From Pseudomonadota bacterium (GTDB lineage: Bacteria; Pseudomonadota; Gammaproteobacteria; Burkholderiales; Burkholderiaceae): a stretch of 11,024 nt of DNA. A model generated the notes under the pieces. That model did not search any database and had not been told where the DNA came from. It saw only the letters and a list, made by a program, of their open reading frames with translations. The DNA is taken from assembly GCA_023441105.1 (NCBI GenBank), contig JAEZQX010000501.1:1-11024 (forward strand), read 5' to 3'. Positions 1-8,458 of this stretch are shown piece after piece (within the stretch, counting starts at the first letter, position 1; every line of letters starts with the position of its first letter). The position numbers and the translations under genes were made by a program.

Positions 1-98
1 GGGTGCAGCCGCGCTGGCGGCTGGAGCTGGCCACCAGCACCCATTCCACCGCCGTGGAGATCGACGATGCCGGCCGGGCCCGTCTTGTCCCCCGCTAA
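1..98 (+). CDS. 3' end of a minor pilin gene, probably pilV (partial)
   Basis: An open frame enters from the left edge (first whole codon at 3) and stops at TAA 96-98, giving about 31 residues that begin VQPRWRLELATST and end GRARLVPR. The segment alone has no diagnostic motif. The call rests on position: in the conserved fimT/fimU-pilV-pilW-pilX-pilY1-pilE order the gene directly before pilW is pilV, a minor pilin of the tip-priming complex. The short basic C-terminus would also suit a FimT/GspH-type minor pilin. The frame overlaps the pilW start by 32 bases, which suggests translational coupling. Confidence that it is coding is good; its exact identity is inferred. Confidence 0.55.
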   Translation, partial: VQPRWRLELATSTHSTAVEIDDAGRARLVPR

Positions 99-1002
99 GC
101 GGCGCGCCGCGACCCGCGGCTTCACCCTGCTCGAAGTCCTGGTCGCGCTGGCGATCGGTTCGGTGGTCCTGGGCGCCGTGATGGTCGCCGTGACCGGCAC
201 CGGGCTCACCGGCCGCAAGCAGGATGCCCAGGCCCAGCTGGCCGAGGACGGCCAGATCGCCTTGAACCTGATGGCGACGCAGCTGCGGATGACCGGCTTC
301 TGGGTGCCGACCTCGATGAGCCTGTCGATCGACCGGCCGGCCAATCCGATGCTGGTGGGCTGCCTCAACGGCTTCACCAATCCGGCAGCCGCCTGGGCGG
401 CACTCGGCTGCGTCGGCGGCGCGGCTGTCGCGGGCCGCGACGCGATCGCGGTGCGCTTCGATGCCACCGAAGGCGGAGTCGCCATCGCCACGGACTGCCT
501 CGGCAACGACGTCACCGCGCTCGGCGGCTGGGTCGACGACCGCTTCTTCGTGCTGCCGGCCAATGCCACGCCCACCGCCAATCCGGCCCTCTACTGCAAG
601 GGTGCCGGCGCTGCCCAGGCCCAGATGCTGATGGATAACGTCGAAGGGCTCAGCCTGCGCTACGGCCTCGCCGCGGTCACCGCAGCCGATGAAACCACCA
701 ACCGCCTGTTCGACCTGCCGGCGTTCGGTGGCGAGACAGTCACCTACATGACGGCCGACGAGCTCGACTTTGCCTGTCCGGTTGCCGGCCCGGTGCCGGC
801 CAACTCCTGGTGCGCCGTCAGCAGCGTGCGCATCTGCCTCCTGATGCGCAGCGCCGACAACGCGGTCGACGAAGTGTCGACGCCCTATATCGATTGCGAC
901 GGGCAGCAGCGGGCGCAACCGGACCGCCGCCTGCGCCGCGCGCTTGCCACGACGGTCAGCATCCGCAACCGCACCGCCGTGCCGTCGGTGAGCGCACTGT
1001 GA
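67..1002 (+). CDS. pilW: PilW, type IV pilus minor pilin
   Basis: This is a 311-residue minor pilin, expected to sit in the inner membrane and then in the pilus tip or priming complex with PilV, PilX, PilE and PilY1. It has a class III prepilin leader: cleavage is predicted after Gly18 by the prepilin peptidase PilD, giving Phe at +1 (N-methylated in the family) and Glu23 at +5. A hydrophobic helix follows to about residue 43. The body carries the PilW family pattern, with DCLGND near 143-148, NPALYC at 172-177 and the DNVEGLSLRYG stretch at 190-200. Eight cysteines (99, 115, 144, 177, 237, 249, 257, 277) could form up to four disulfides in the periplasm. The ATG at 67 has a GGAG at 56-59 with 7-base spacing, and the resulting 18-residue leader is a normal length. 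The gene starts inside the preceding one and its stop overlaps the pilX start. Confidence 0.93.
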   Translation: MPAGPVLSPAKRRAATRGFTLLEVLVALAIGSVVLGAVMVAVTGTGLTGRKQDAQAQLAEDGQIALNLMATQLRMTGFWVPTSMSLSIDRPANPMLVGCLNGFTNPAAAWAALGCVGGAAVAGRDAIAVRFDATEGGVAIATDCLGNDVTALGGWVDDRFFVLPANATPTANPALYCKGAGAAQAQMLMDNVEGLSLRYGLAAVTAADETTNRLFDLPAFGGETVTYMTADELDFACPVAGPVPANSWCAVSSVRICLLMRSADNAVDEVSTPYIDCDGQQRAQPDRRLRRALATTVSIRNRTAVPSVSAL

Positions 1003-1655
1003 AGCGCATGCGAGCCGCCGCTTCGGACACGGGTGTCGCCGCCCCCGGCCTGACTGCCACCGCCTGTCACCTGCCCGCCATGACTCGCCGGCGCCAGGCC
1101 GCCCTGCTCTCCCGGCGTCGGGCGCGCGGCGTGGTGCTGGTGGTGGCCCTGATCCTGGTGGCGGTCATCGGCGTCAGCTCCGCAATGGCGATGCGCCTGT
1201 CCCTGTTCGGCGACATCGTCAGCAAGAACATGCGGGCGCAGAGCCTGGCGCTGCAGGCGGCCGAGCTGGCGTTGCGCTTCTGCGAGCGGCAGGTGGCACT
1301 CGATCCCGGCAGCGTGCCGATGGTGTCCGGGCTCGGCACCGACCTCGAATGGCAATTGCCTGCCCAATGGGCATCGGCGCTGGCGGTGCCACAGGCGGCG
1401 CTCGGCACGGCCGCGGGTTACCGCACGCCGCCGCAATGCCTGGTGCGCTTGTTCAGCGTCGACGAGTTCCTGGCCGCCTTCCCGCCGGATCCCGGGACGG
1501 TGTCGGCCGACGCCCGGGGCTACTCGTCCGACTACGTCGTCCTGCACCGGATCACCGCCCGCGGCTTCAGTCCCGACTTCGAGCGCGGCGCCGGCGGCCG
1601 CCCGATTGCCGGCGCCGAAGTCTGGCTGCAGTCGCTGGTGCGCGGCGTGCAATAG
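999..1655 (+). CDS. pilX: PilX, type IV pilus minor pilin (PilX_N type)
   Basis: This is a PilX-type minor pilin of the tip or priming complex, 218 residues from GTG 999. A basic leader (SRRRARG) runs into the segment VVLVVALILVAVIGVSSAMA, and the usual amphipathic stretch with LALQAAELALR follows. This matches the PilX N-terminal family, whose mature end often lacks Glu at +5; here +5 is Val. The C-terminal part (DYVVLHRITARGF, then EVWLQSLV) also fits PilX. The start is uncertain. GTG 999 overlaps the pilW stop (GTGA) and has GGTGAG at 988-993, but it implies a 44-residue leader. ATG 1080 has no visible ribosome binding site but gives a normal 17-residue leader. ATG 1008 is a third option. 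Cysteines lie at 23, 95 and 147 in the long form. Confidence 0.85.
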   Translation: MKRMRAAASDTGVAAPGLTATACHLPAMTRRRQAALLSRRRARGVVLVVALILVAVIGVSSAMAMRLSLFGDIVSKNMRAQSLALQAAELALRFCERQVALDPGSVPMVSGLGTDLEWQLPAQWASALAVPQAALGTAAGYRTPPQCLVRLFSVDEFLAAFPPDPGTVSADARGYSSDYVVLHRITARGFSPDFERGAGGRPIAGAEVWLQSLVRGVQ

Positions 1656-1677
1656 GTCTTCTTTCGAGGAAATGCGC

Positions 1678-4600
1678 ATGGATGCCTGCAGTCGCATGAG
1701 AATCGCTTCGAACCCGCCGCGGCCCACGGTCCGCGGCCTGGTGCTGGTCGCGCTCCTGCAGGCGGCGGCCGCTGCCCATGCGGCGACGCCGGCGCAGCTG
1801 CCGCTGCTCGGAAGGATCGCCAACCCGGCAACGCCGAACATCGTCTACACGATCGACGACTCGGGCTCGATGGCATGGCGCTACATGCCCGATTCGGTCA
1901 GCCCGTGGACCGGCAACGAACGCTGGTGGATCAGCTTCCATCCCGGTGACGTCAAATCGACGCACGAATCCTACGACAACCTCTCGCCGAGCTCGCTGCG
2001 CCTCTTCTCCACCCGTGACAACGACCTGGTCTCGGCGCGGCTCCGATCGTCGTCCTACAACACGATCTACTACAACCCGGAAGTCCGTTACCAGCCCTGG
2101 TTCAAGAGCGATGGCACGCAATGGCCCCAGGCGAGCTCGACGGCGGCCAAGCTCAACCTGAACGACAGCAACTGGGGCACCGTCAACCTGGAAGGCACGA
2201 TCAACTACAGCGGTCCGCTGTGTCGCTCGACCGCGACTTCGACGACCTTGAGCTGCACCAACGTCTCCAACGAAACCATCGTGCCGGGTACGTACTACGA
2301 ATACAAGGGCGGCGGGTTCAATTCGGCGGCCAACTTCACCCGCGTGCACATCAAGGATCACGCCAGCTTCCTTCGCGGAGCCGCGCGCACCGACTGCACC
2401 GCCGTGCCCCAGACCGAAAGCCACACCTGCACGAAGGCACAGGAATTCCAGAACTTCGCCAACTGGTTCGTGTACAACCGGACGCGGATGCTGCTGGCGA
2501 TCACCGCCACGAGCCAGGCGTTCTCGGCCCAGGGAGACAGCCTGCGCGTCGGCTACGGGCGCATCGGCAAGACCACGGCCACCTCCATCGACGGCGTTTC
2601 CACCAAGACGATGGAGCGCGGCGTCCGGGACTTCAGCGGCACCGACCGCAGCAGCTTCTTCAACTGGCTGTACAACGCACCGACCAGCGCCACCACGCAC
2701 CTGCGCCGGGCTGTCGGCGACGTCGGCGAATACTACTCGCGTGCCGACAACAGGGGACCCTGGGGCAATACGCCCGGATCCGAAGATCCGACCGCGCACC
2801 TCACCTGCCGGAAGGCGTACAACATCCTGATGACCGACGGCTACTGGAACGGCGACCAGGCGAGCAAGTCCGCCGCCCGCGAAAACGTCGACAACCAGGA
2901 CGGCCCGACGATCACCAACCCGGCCGGCGGCTCCTACAAGTACACGCCGGCAGCGCCCTTCAAGGACAACGCGTCGAACACCCTCGCCGACGTCGCTATG
3001 TACTACTGGAACCGCGACCTGCGCACCAATCTCGCCAACCGGGTGAAGCCGGACACCCAGAATCCCGCCTTCTGGCAGCACATGGTCAACTTCACCGTCG
3101 GCCTCGGCGTCGACGGCACCTTGAAGTCACCGGATGATTTCGCGGCCCTGCAATCCGGCGCCAAGAGCTGGCCGGATTCGGTTCCCGGCGAATCGCCGTC
3201 GGCGATCGACGACCTCTGGCATGCCGCCGTCAACAGCCGCGGCCGCTACCTCAGCGCCACCGACGCCAGCACCTTCGCGACCGAGCTGTCCAAGGTGCTG
3301 GAGGAGATCGTCAGCCGCAACGCCAGCGAAGCCGGTATCGCCGTCGCCAACCGGGTGCTGCAGGTGGACAACCGCAAGTACCTGCCGACCTACATCACCG
3401 ACCAGTGGACCGGGGACGTCACCGCAATCGAGCTCGATGCGACCGGCCAGCAGCTCAGCCCGGTCTGGAACGCCGCCTCGAAGATACCTGCCGACACCGC
3501 GCGCAACATCTTCGTCGGGAACCGCGCCTCCAGCGGCACCCGGGCGATTCCGTTCGAATGGACTTCGCTGACGCAGGCCATGCAGGCCGAGATGGGCGCC
3601 GGCGCCAACAGTGCCCTGGTCAGCTACCTGCGCGGCAGTCCGGCGCTCGAAGGCAGCACCTACCGCCGGCGGCTCTCGCGGCTGGGCGACATCGTGAATT
3701 CGCAGCCCGTCTACGTCGGCAGCCTGGTCAACATGCGCTACAACCTGCTGCCGGCAGGAACCGCGGGCGCAAGCACCTACGCCGATTTCCTCGAGGCCAA
3801 GAAGGCACGCGCCGGCATGCTGTTCGTCGGCGCCAACGACGGCATGCTCCACGCATTCCGGGGCAGCGACGGCGTGGAAGTCTTCGGCTACATCCCCCGC
3901 TCGCTGCTGCCGACCGTCGGCCTGCTGGCCGCGCCCTCCTACGGCCACCGCTACTACGTCGACGGCCCGCTCACCGAAAGCGATGCCTACTGGGGCGATG
4001 CCTGGCACAACGTGCTGGTCGGCAGCACCGGCGCCGGCTCGCGCGCCGTGTTCGCGCTCGACGTCACCAGCACCACCTCCATGGGCGCCGGCAATGTGCT
4101 GTGGGAGCTCGATGCCAGCCAGCAGACCGAGCTGGGCCATGTCCTCTCGCCGATCGAAGTCGGCTTGATGAAGAACGGCGACTGGGCGGCGGTATTCGGC
4201 AACGGCTACAACAGCGCCAGCGGCAAGGCCCAGTTGTTCATCGTCAACCTGCAGACCGGCGCGGTCATTAAGCGGATCGACACCAACGCCGGCGACGACA
4301 ACGGCCTCGGCGGCGTGCGCCTGATCCGCGACGGCAACCAGGTGATCGTCGGCGCCTACGCCGGCGACCTCAAGGGTAACGTCTGGAAGTTCGATCTGAG
4401 CAGCACCAGCTCGGCGAACTGGAAGGTCGGCATCGGCGGCGCTGCGCTCTACACCGTCAAGGATGCGAAAGGCGTCGTCCAACCGATCACCGCCGCCCCC
4501 GCGCTGGTGGCGCATCCGCGCGGCGGCAACATGGTGCTGATCGGCACCGGCAAGCTGTTCCAGGAAGACGACCAGACCACCACGGCGCCGCAAGCGCTCT

Positions 4601-5253
4601 ATGGATTGTGGGACAAGCAGTCGCTGGTGCAATCTTCCGGCAGCTGGCAATGGACCACCGAAGGCGCGATCACCTCGGCCGCGTCGATCAAGGCGCATGC
4701 CCTCGCGACGAGCACCGTCAGTGGGGAGAATGGCGAGACGTACTACACGACGGTCTCGCCTGCCAAGCTCGACTGGGCCACCGATCGCGGCTGGACGCTG
4801 CCGCTCACCATCCAGTCCAGCCAGCGCAACACCCTGCCGCCGCGCCTGCTGCTCGGAATGGTGCTGTTCGAAACCATCGCGCCGCTCAACGGCTCCGCGG
4901 CCGGCGACGGCTGCGAGGGCTCGGACGCCCAGGGCTTCAACCTGCTGCTCGACCCGATCAGCGGCGCGATGTCCGCCAAGCCGGTGACCGACATCAATGG
5001 CGACGGCGTCGTCGACGAGAACGACCCCCCGATCGCCGGCTGGGCCACCGGTACCTGGAACGGCAGCAGCAGCTGGCTCAGCGAAGCGACGCCGACGGTG
5101 CCGAAGGACTGCACCGCCAACCCGGCCGCCTGCCTTTGTCCGGCCGGTACCAAGCAGATGCGGGGCATCGGCGCCGACGCCGGCAGCATGCCGGTGTGCT
5201 TCAGCGTGCCGCCGCCCACGCGCTGGTGGTGGCGGCAGCTGATGGTGCAGTGA
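1678..5253 (+). CDS. pilY1: PilY1, type IV pilus tip-associated adhesin/mechanosensor
   Basis: This is a large secreted pilus biogenesis factor of 1191 residues, within the usual range for PilY1. A signal peptide is predicted (hydrophobic stretch 20-35, cleavage after Ala35 in AHA/ATPAQ). A von Willebrand A-like domain follows with a metal-site motif IDDSGSM (D60, S62, S64) and a second site motif LMTDG (D387). The C-terminal PilY1 beta-propeller begins near 651. Its signatures are [13 protein letters not shown] (670-682), [12 protein letters not shown] (716-727) and [14 protein letters not shown] (894-907). An acidic EF-hand-like loop, [12 protein letters not shown], lies at 1105-1116, and the protein ends with four cysteines and WWWRQLMVQ. 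In the family PilY1 acts with minor pilins to prime assembly, oppose retraction and bind surfaces. ATG 1678 was chosen because GAGGA at 1666-1670 is 7 bases away; the in-frame ATG at 1672 is too close. The gap after pilX is 22 bases. The usual acidic loop just before YAGDL is missing (see findings). Confidence 0.93.
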   Translation: MDACSRMRIASNPPRPTVRGLVLVALLQAAAAAHAATPAQLPLLGRIANPATPNIVYTIDDSGSMAWRYMPDSVSPWTGNERWWISFHPGDVKSTHESYDNLSPSSLRLFSTRDNDLVSARLRSSSYNTIYYNPEVRYQPWFKSDGTQWPQASSTAAKLNLNDSNWGTVNLEGTINYSGPLCRSTATSTTLSCTNVSNETIVPGTYYEYKGGGFNSAANFTRVHIKDHASFLRGAARTDCTAVPQTESHTCTKAQEFQNFANWFVYNRTRMLLAITATSQAFSAQGDSLRVGYGRIGKTTATSIDGVSTKTMERGVRDFSGTDRSSFFNWLYNAPTSATTHLRRAVGDVGEYYSRADNRGPWGNTPGSEDPTAHLTCRKAYNILMTDGYWNGDQASKSAARENVDNQDGPTITNPAGGSYKYTPAAPFKDNASNTLADVAMYYWNRDLRTNLANRVKPDTQNPAFWQHMVNFTVGLGVDGTLKSPDDFAALQSGAKSWPDSVPGESPSAIDDLWHAAVNSRGRYLSATDASTFATELSKVLEEIVSRNASEAGIAVANRVLQVDNRKYLPTYITDQWTGDVTAIELDATGQQLSPVWNAASKIPADTARNIFVGNRASSGTRAIPFEWTSLTQAMQAEMGAGANSALVSYLRGSPALEGSTYRRRLSRLGDIVNSQPVYVGSLVNMRYNLLPAGTAGASTYADFLEAKKARAGMLFVGANDGMLHAFRGSDGVEVFGYIPRSLLPTVGLLAAPSYGHRYYVDGPLTESDAYWGDAWHNVLVGSTGAGSRAVFALDVTSTTSMGAGNVLWELDASQQTELGHVLSPIEVGLMKNGDWAAVFGNGYNSASGKAQLFIVNLQTGAVIKRIDTNAGDDNGLGGVRLIRDGNQVIVGAYAGDLKGNVWKFDLSSTSSANWKVGIGGAALYTVKDAKGVVQPITAAPALVAHPRGGNMVLIGTGKLFQEDDQTTTAPQALYGLWDKQSLVQSSGSWQWTTEGAITSAASIKAHALATSTVSGENGETYYTTVSPAKLDWATDRGWTLPLTIQSSQRNTLPPRLLLGMVLFETIAPLNGSAAGDGCEGSDAQGFNLLLDPISGAMSAKPVTDINGDGVVDENDPPIAGWATGTWNGSSSWLSEATPTVPKDCTANPAACLCPAGTKQMRGIGADAGSMPVCFSVPPPTRWWWRQLMVQ

Positions 5254-5300
5254 TCGTGCCGATGGCCGGGAATCAGAACCAGATCGAGTCGGGGAACGAC

Positions 5301-5768
5301 ATGAGTCGAGCGCGTCCATGGGATCCATTGCTGCCGCGCCGGCGCGCCGCCGCCGGCGGCTTCACGCTGGTCGAGGTGATCGTCGTGGTAGCCATCATCG
5401 GCATCCTCGCGGCCATCGCGATACCGAGCTACAACGAATACGTGCGCCGCAGCCAGCGCGCAGAGGCGCGCACGGTGCTGCTGGAAGCCGCGCAATTCAT
5501 GCAGCGCTTCTACTCCGCCAACGATCGCTACGACGCCGCCCGCGGCGGTGCCGCGGTCGCCCTGCCGGCGCAGCTGCAACGCGTGCCGGCCAGCGGCGAC
5601 GCGCGCTACACCATCAGCCTCGACACCGTATCGACCACCGCCTACACCTTGCAGGCGGTCCCCACCGGCAGCATGAGCGCGGACAAGTGCGGCACCTTCA
5701 CGCTCACCAGCGTCGGCCGCAAGGACGTGAGGAGCGCGAGCGTGTCGGCGGCAGAATGCTGGCGCTGA
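5301..5768 (+). CDS. pilE: PilE, type IV pilus minor pilin
   Basis: This is a 155-residue type IV prepilin, the last gene of the minor pilin operon. The leader ends in AAAGG; cleavage after Gly20 leaves Phe at +1 and Glu25 at +5, followed by a long hydrophobic alpha1 helix ([19 protein letters not shown]). The C-terminal DKC-GTFTL...AECWR pattern places Cys130 and Cys153 as the D-region disulfide typical of PilE. By gene order and length it is the PilE minor pilin found after pilY1 rather than a major PilA. Here it would be part of the tip complex. ATG 5301 has GGGGA at 5290-5294 with a 6-base gap. It lies 47 bases after pilY1, so it is probably co-transcribed. Its TGA touches the ispH stop on the other strand, leaving no room for a separate terminator. 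Confidence 0.92.
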   Translation: MSRARPWDPLLPRRRAAAGGFTLVEVIVVVAIIGILAAIAIPSYNEYVRRSQRAEARTVLLEAAQFMQRFYSANDRYDAARGGAAVALPAQLQRVPASGDARYTISLDTVSTTAYTLQAVPTGSMSADKCGTFTLTSVGRKDVRSASVSAAECWR

Positions 5769-6689
5769 TCAGCCCAGCCCTTTGGGCAACGGGAACGCCA
5801 CCGTCTCCTGCACGCCGTCGAGGGTGCGCACCGCCCTGACGCCGAGGCTCTTGAGGCGCTGCACCAGCTCCTGGACCAGCACCTCCGGCGCCGAGGCGCC
5901 GGCGCTGATGCCGATGCGACCCTTGCCGTCCAGCCACTCGGGCTGCAGCTCCGCCGCCGAGCCGATCAGCCGCGCCGGACAGCCGTACTTCTCGGCGACC
6001 TCGCGCAGGCGGTTGCTGTTCGAGCTCGAGGGGCTGCCCACGATCAGCACCAGGTCGCATTGCGGCGCCATGAACTTGACGGCGTCCTGGCGGTTCTGCG
6101 TCGCATAGCAGATGTCCTGCTTCTTGGGCTCGGCGATGTCCGGGTAACGCCGCTTCAGCGCGTCGATGATCATGCGGCAATCGTCGACCGACAGCGTCGT
6201 CTGGCTCACGTAGGCGAGCGCGACCCCGTCGGGAAGCGCGAGGCGCTCGACGTCCTCGACCGTCTCCACCAGGTGGATGCCGCCGTCCGACTGGCCCATG
6301 GTGCCCTCGACCTCCGGGTGGCCGGCATGGCCGATCATGACGACCTCGCGGCCCTGGTCGCGCATCTTGGCGACTTCGACGTGGACCTTGGTCACCAGCG
6401 GGCAGGTGGCATCGAAGATCCGCAGGCCGCGCGCGCGCGCCGCCTCGCGCACCGAGCGGCTGACGCCGTGGGCCGAGAAGATGACGGTGGCATCGTCCGG
6501 GATCTGGTCGAGCTCGTCGACGAAGATCGCTCCCTTGGAGCGCAGGTCGGCGACCACATGATCGTTGTGCACGATCTCGTGCCTCACGTAGATCGGTGCG
6601 CCGTGGGTCTTGAGGGCGCGCTCGACGATCTCGATGGCGCGGTCGACTCCGGCACAGAATCCGCGCGGCTGCGCAAGCAGGGCTTCCAT
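5769..6689 (-). CDS. ispH: 4-hydroxy-3-methylbut-2-enyl diphosphate reductase (IspH/LytB)
   Basis: IspH performs the last step of the MEP isoprenoid pathway, reducing HMBPP to IPP and DMAPP with a [4Fe-4S] cluster in the cytoplasm. The 306-residue product is close to the usual ~310. The three cluster cysteines are present: Cys12 ([12 protein letters not shown]), Cys96 ([12 protein letters not shown]) and Cys194 ([12 protein letters not shown]). Active-site features are also present: His41 (HEIVHN), His74 (SAHGVS), His124 and Glu126 ([11 protein letters not shown]), and the [10 protein letters not shown] substrate-binding stretch. The start is the ATG at 6689, which gives the conserved [14 protein letters not shown] beginning and has AGGAG ten bases upstream (6700-6704 on the complementary strand). 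It follows fkpB by 28 bases, a pairing conserved in many proteobacteria, so the two are probably one transcript. No key residue seems missing. Confidence 0.97.
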   Translation of the reverse strand: MEALLAQPRGFCAGVDRAIEIVERALKTHGAPIYVRHEIVHNDHVVADLRSKGAIFVDELDQIPDDATVIFSAHGVSRSVREAARARGLRIFDATCPLVTKVHVEVAKMRDQGREVVMIGHAGHPEVEGTMGQSDGGIHLVETVEDVERLALPDGVALAYVSQTTLSVDDCRMIIDALKRRYPDIAEPKKQDICYATQNRQDAVKFMAPQCDLVLIVGSPSSSNSNRLREVAEKYGCPARLIGSAAELQPEWLDGKGRIGISAGASAPEVLVQELVQRLKSLGVRAVRTLDGVQETVAFPLPKGLG

Positions 6690-6717
6690 CGGCAAATGAC
6701 TCCTGTCGGTCCGGCGC

Positions 6718-7257
6718 TCAGAGGATCCCGAGGATCCGGACCTGGAAATGGATCCGCTGCCCGGCCAGCGGATGGTTGAAATCAAAAACGGCACCGCGCT
6801 CGTCGATCTCCTTCAACACCCCGGCGAAGCGATCGCCGTTGGGCGCGGGGAACTCGAGCAGGTCGCCGGGCACGTAGCGCCGGCCGGGTTCGCCGTTGGC
6901 GCTGAGCATGGCGCGCGACACCCGCTGCACCAGTTCCGGATTGCGCTCGCCGAATGCCTGCGCCGGCGCGAGGTCGAACAACGCCTCCGCGCCCTCCTCC
7001 AGCCCCTGCAGCCGTTGCTCGAGCGGCTCGGCCATCTGGCCGATACCCAGCTGCAAGGTGGCGGGTTTACCCTCGAAGGTGTTGATGACATCCGCACCGC
7101 TGGCCGCAATCGTCAGCCGGTAGTGCAGCGTGAGATGGGAAGCCGGGCCCACCCGCACCGGATCGCCGGCGGCCGGTCCGGGCCGGCTTGCCGGCTCATG
7201 CGCGGCCAAGCCGTTGGCGGTGGTGGCGGTCGGGTCGGGGGCGTTCTCGGCAGGCAC
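6718..7257 (-). CDS. fkpB: FKBP-type peptidyl-prolyl isomerase, FkpB/SlpA type
   Basis: This is a cytoplasmic FKBP-family prolyl isomerase and chaperone of the SlyD/SlpA subgroup. From GTG 7257 it has 179 residues. The FKBP core starts near 41 ([10 protein letters not shown]), with the [11 protein letters not shown] strand (61-71), the [11 protein letters not shown] flap segment (101-111) and the subgroup signature [11 protein letters not shown] (157-167). A flexible Ala/Pro-rich extension of about 35 residues precedes the core; E. coli FkpB is 149 residues and lacks it. The only non-ATG starts I see are GTG 7257 and GTGs at 7158 and 7152, and none has a clear ribosome binding site. A 7158 start would give 146 residues, closer to the family norm. 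It is followed directly by ispH, as in E. coli, and diverges from radC. Confidence 0.9.
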   Translation of the reverse strand: MPAENAPDPTATTANGLAAHEPASRPGPAAGDPVRVGPASHLTLHYRLTIAASGADVINTFEGKPATLQLGIGQMAEPLEQRLQGLEEGAEALFDLAPAQAFGERNPELVQRVSRAMLSANGEPGRRYVPGDLLEFPAPNGDRFAGVLKEIDERGAVFDFNHPLAGQRIHFQVRILGIL

Positions 7258-7287
7258 TCTGGTCGGGTCAGGTTCGGCAACAGGGGA

Positions 7288-7293
7288 ATTGTA
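7288..7293 (-). promoter_or_regulatory. Candidate -10 element for fkpB-ispH
   Basis: Read on the minus strand this is TACAAT, a five of six match to the sigma70 -10 consensus, about 30 bases before the GTG at 7257. No convincing -35 lies at the right spacing (TTGCGG is about 22 bases away), so it is only a candidate. It overlaps the region used by the radC start on the other strand. Confidence 0.25.
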
Positions 7294-7341
7294 TTGGACG
7301 GGCCGATGCTTCGCGCCGCAAGGGACTTCGATGACGCGGCC

Positions 7342-8055
7342 ATGAGCGCCGCCGCACGGCCGCCCGAAGGCGGCGTGTCCGCCGGCATCCGGGCTTGGCC
7401 GCTGCAGGATCGGCCCCGCGAGCGGATGCTGAGCAAGGGACCGGCGGCCCTCTCCAATGCCGAGCTGCTGGCGCTCCTGCTGCGCTCGGGAAGCCGCGGC
7501 CTCTCCGCCCTGGACCTGGCGCGCCGGCTGCTCGAGACCCATGGAGCGCTGGGGGGACTGCTGGCAACCTCGCCGCAGAAGATGGCGCGCCTGCCGGGCC
7601 TCGGACCGGCGCGGGCGGCCAGCCTTCTCGCCGTCCTCGAGCTGGCCAGGCGCACCCAGCTGGAGAAGCTCGAGCGCACGGCGGTGCTGGGGCGGCCACA
7701 GGCGGTGAAGGACTACCTCGGCCTGCTGCTGCAGGGCCGGGCACAGGAGGTCTTCGTCGTCTTGTTCCTGGACAGCCAGAATCGCCTGATCCTGGCGGAC
7801 GAGCTGTTTCGCGGCACCCTCAACCAGACGGCCGTCTACCCGCGGGAGGTCGTCCGCCGGGCGTTGGAGCTGAATGCCGCCGCGGTCATCCTTGCCCACA
7901 ACCACCCGTCGGGCGTGGCCGAGCCCAGCCAGGCGGACCGCGTGCTGACGGAGGCCCTTCGCTCGGCCCTGCGCCACCTGGACATGCCGGTGCTGGACCA
8001 CATCATCGTCGCCGGCGGCAGCAGCTATTCCTTTGCCGAGCATGGCCACCTGTAG
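7342..8055 (+). CDS. radC: RadC-family JAB/MPN metalloprotease-fold protein
   Basis: This is a RadC family protein of 237 residues from ATG 7342 (E. coli 222). The N-terminal UPF0758 region starts at IRAWPLQDRPRERML (16-30), followed by LSNAELLALLLRSG. A helix-hairpin-helix segment LPGLGPARAASLL starts at residue 84. The C-terminal MPN+/JAMM-like domain has AHNHPSGVAEPSQAD, giving the metal-site pattern His186, His188, Ser190 and Asp199. The in vivo function of the family is unsettled; the old link to DNA repair in E. coli was withdrawn as due to another gene. Three starts are possible: TTG 7294, which has the best ribosome binding site (AGGGGA at 7282-7287, 6-base gap), ATG 7306 and ATG 7342. 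I chose 7342 because it sits closest to the conserved region. The gene is divergent from fkpB and followed by rpmB. Confidence 0.92.
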   Translation: MSAAARPPEGGVSAGIRAWPLQDRPRERMLSKGPAALSNAELLALLLRSGSRGLSALDLARRLLETHGALGGLLATSPQKMARLPGLGPARAASLLAVLELARRTQLEKLERTAVLGRPQAVKDYLGLLLQGRAQEVFVVLFLDSQNRLILADELFRGTLNQTAVYPREVVRRALELNAAAVILAHNHPSGVAEPSQADRVLTEALRSALRHLDMPVLDHIIVAGGSSYSFAEHGHL

Positions 8056-8120
8056 CCCGGCGCGGCGTGGCGCGCCTCCGGCGGCGCCCCCCGAGCCGAT
8101 CCACGGGGCCCGGCGGCTCA

Positions 8121-8149
8121 TTGCCGGCCTGGCGGTTCCAGGCTATAAT
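8121..8149 (+). promoter_or_regulatory. Sigma70-type promoter of rpmB-rpmG
   Basis: TTGCCG at 8121-8126 and a perfect TATAAT at 8144-8149 are separated by exactly 17 bases. Transcription would start near 8156, leaving a leader of about 32 bases before rpmB. It stands out clearly in this GC-rich sequence and is what one expects for a strongly expressed ribosomal protein operon. Confidence 0.85.
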
Positions 8150-8187
8150 GGTGGGCTTTAGTTCGACAATTACCGGGATATTGAATC

Positions 8188-8421
8188 ATGGCCAAAGTAT
8201 GCCAAGTGACAGGAAAAGGCCCGATGGTCGGGAACAATGTCTCCCATGCCAACAACAAGACCAAGCGGCGCTTCCTGCCCAACCTGCACCACCATCGGAT
8301 CTGGGTGGAAAGCGAGAAGCGTTTCGTTCGCCTGCGCTTGAGCACGGCCGGCCTGCGCAAGATCGACAAGCTCGGCATCGATGCCGTGCTGGCGGACCTG
8401 CGCGCCAGCGGCCAGGCCTGA
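8188..8421 (+). CDS. rpmB: 50S ribosomal protein L28
   Basis: L28 is a small basic protein of the large ribosomal subunit. The 77-residue product is the normal length and starts [20 protein letters not shown], followed by the family hallmark [12 protein letters not shown] and a C-terminal [16 protein letters not shown] stretch. Its sequence is closest in feel to betaproteobacterial L28. The ATG at 8188 follows a modest GGGA at 8175-8178, and the operon promoter lies just upstream. rpmG follows after 37 bases; this pair is conserved across most bacteria. No truncation or oddity is seen. Confidence 0.97.
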   Translation: MAKVCQVTGKGPMVGNNVSHANNKTKRRFLPNLHHHRIWVESEKRFVRLRLSTAGLRKIDKLGIDAVLADLRASGQA

Positions 8422-8458
8422 GCGAACCCCCGACGGACACACTGGAAGGACTTAGGCG

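Noticed and set aside
1567..3081. A 504-codon minus-strand open frame over the 5' part of pilY1
   Set aside because: Same reason: it mirrors a well-supported gene and has no family motif or ribosome binding site of note.
3127..5328. A 733-codon open frame on the minus strand, antisense to pilY1
   Set aside because: It lies fully opposite pilY1, is rich in Arg, Ala, Gly and Val with no recognisable motif, and is the usual by-product of high GC at third codon positions.
6723..6755. Three GGATCC sites within 33 bases at the 3' end of fkpB
   Set aside because: Two of them encode the neighbouring RIL-GIL residues of FkpB and the third lies in coding sequence too; chance plus codon use explains them.
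8056..8118. GC-rich hairpins after radC considered as a terminator
   Set aside because: The stems are short and imperfect and no T-run follows, so a rho-independent terminator is not supported.
8110..8127. Inverted repeat CCGGC/GCCGG overlapping the -35 of the rpmB promoter, a possible operator
   Set aside because: Five-base arms are expected by chance in this GC-rich stretch, and there is no second copy or known operator match.
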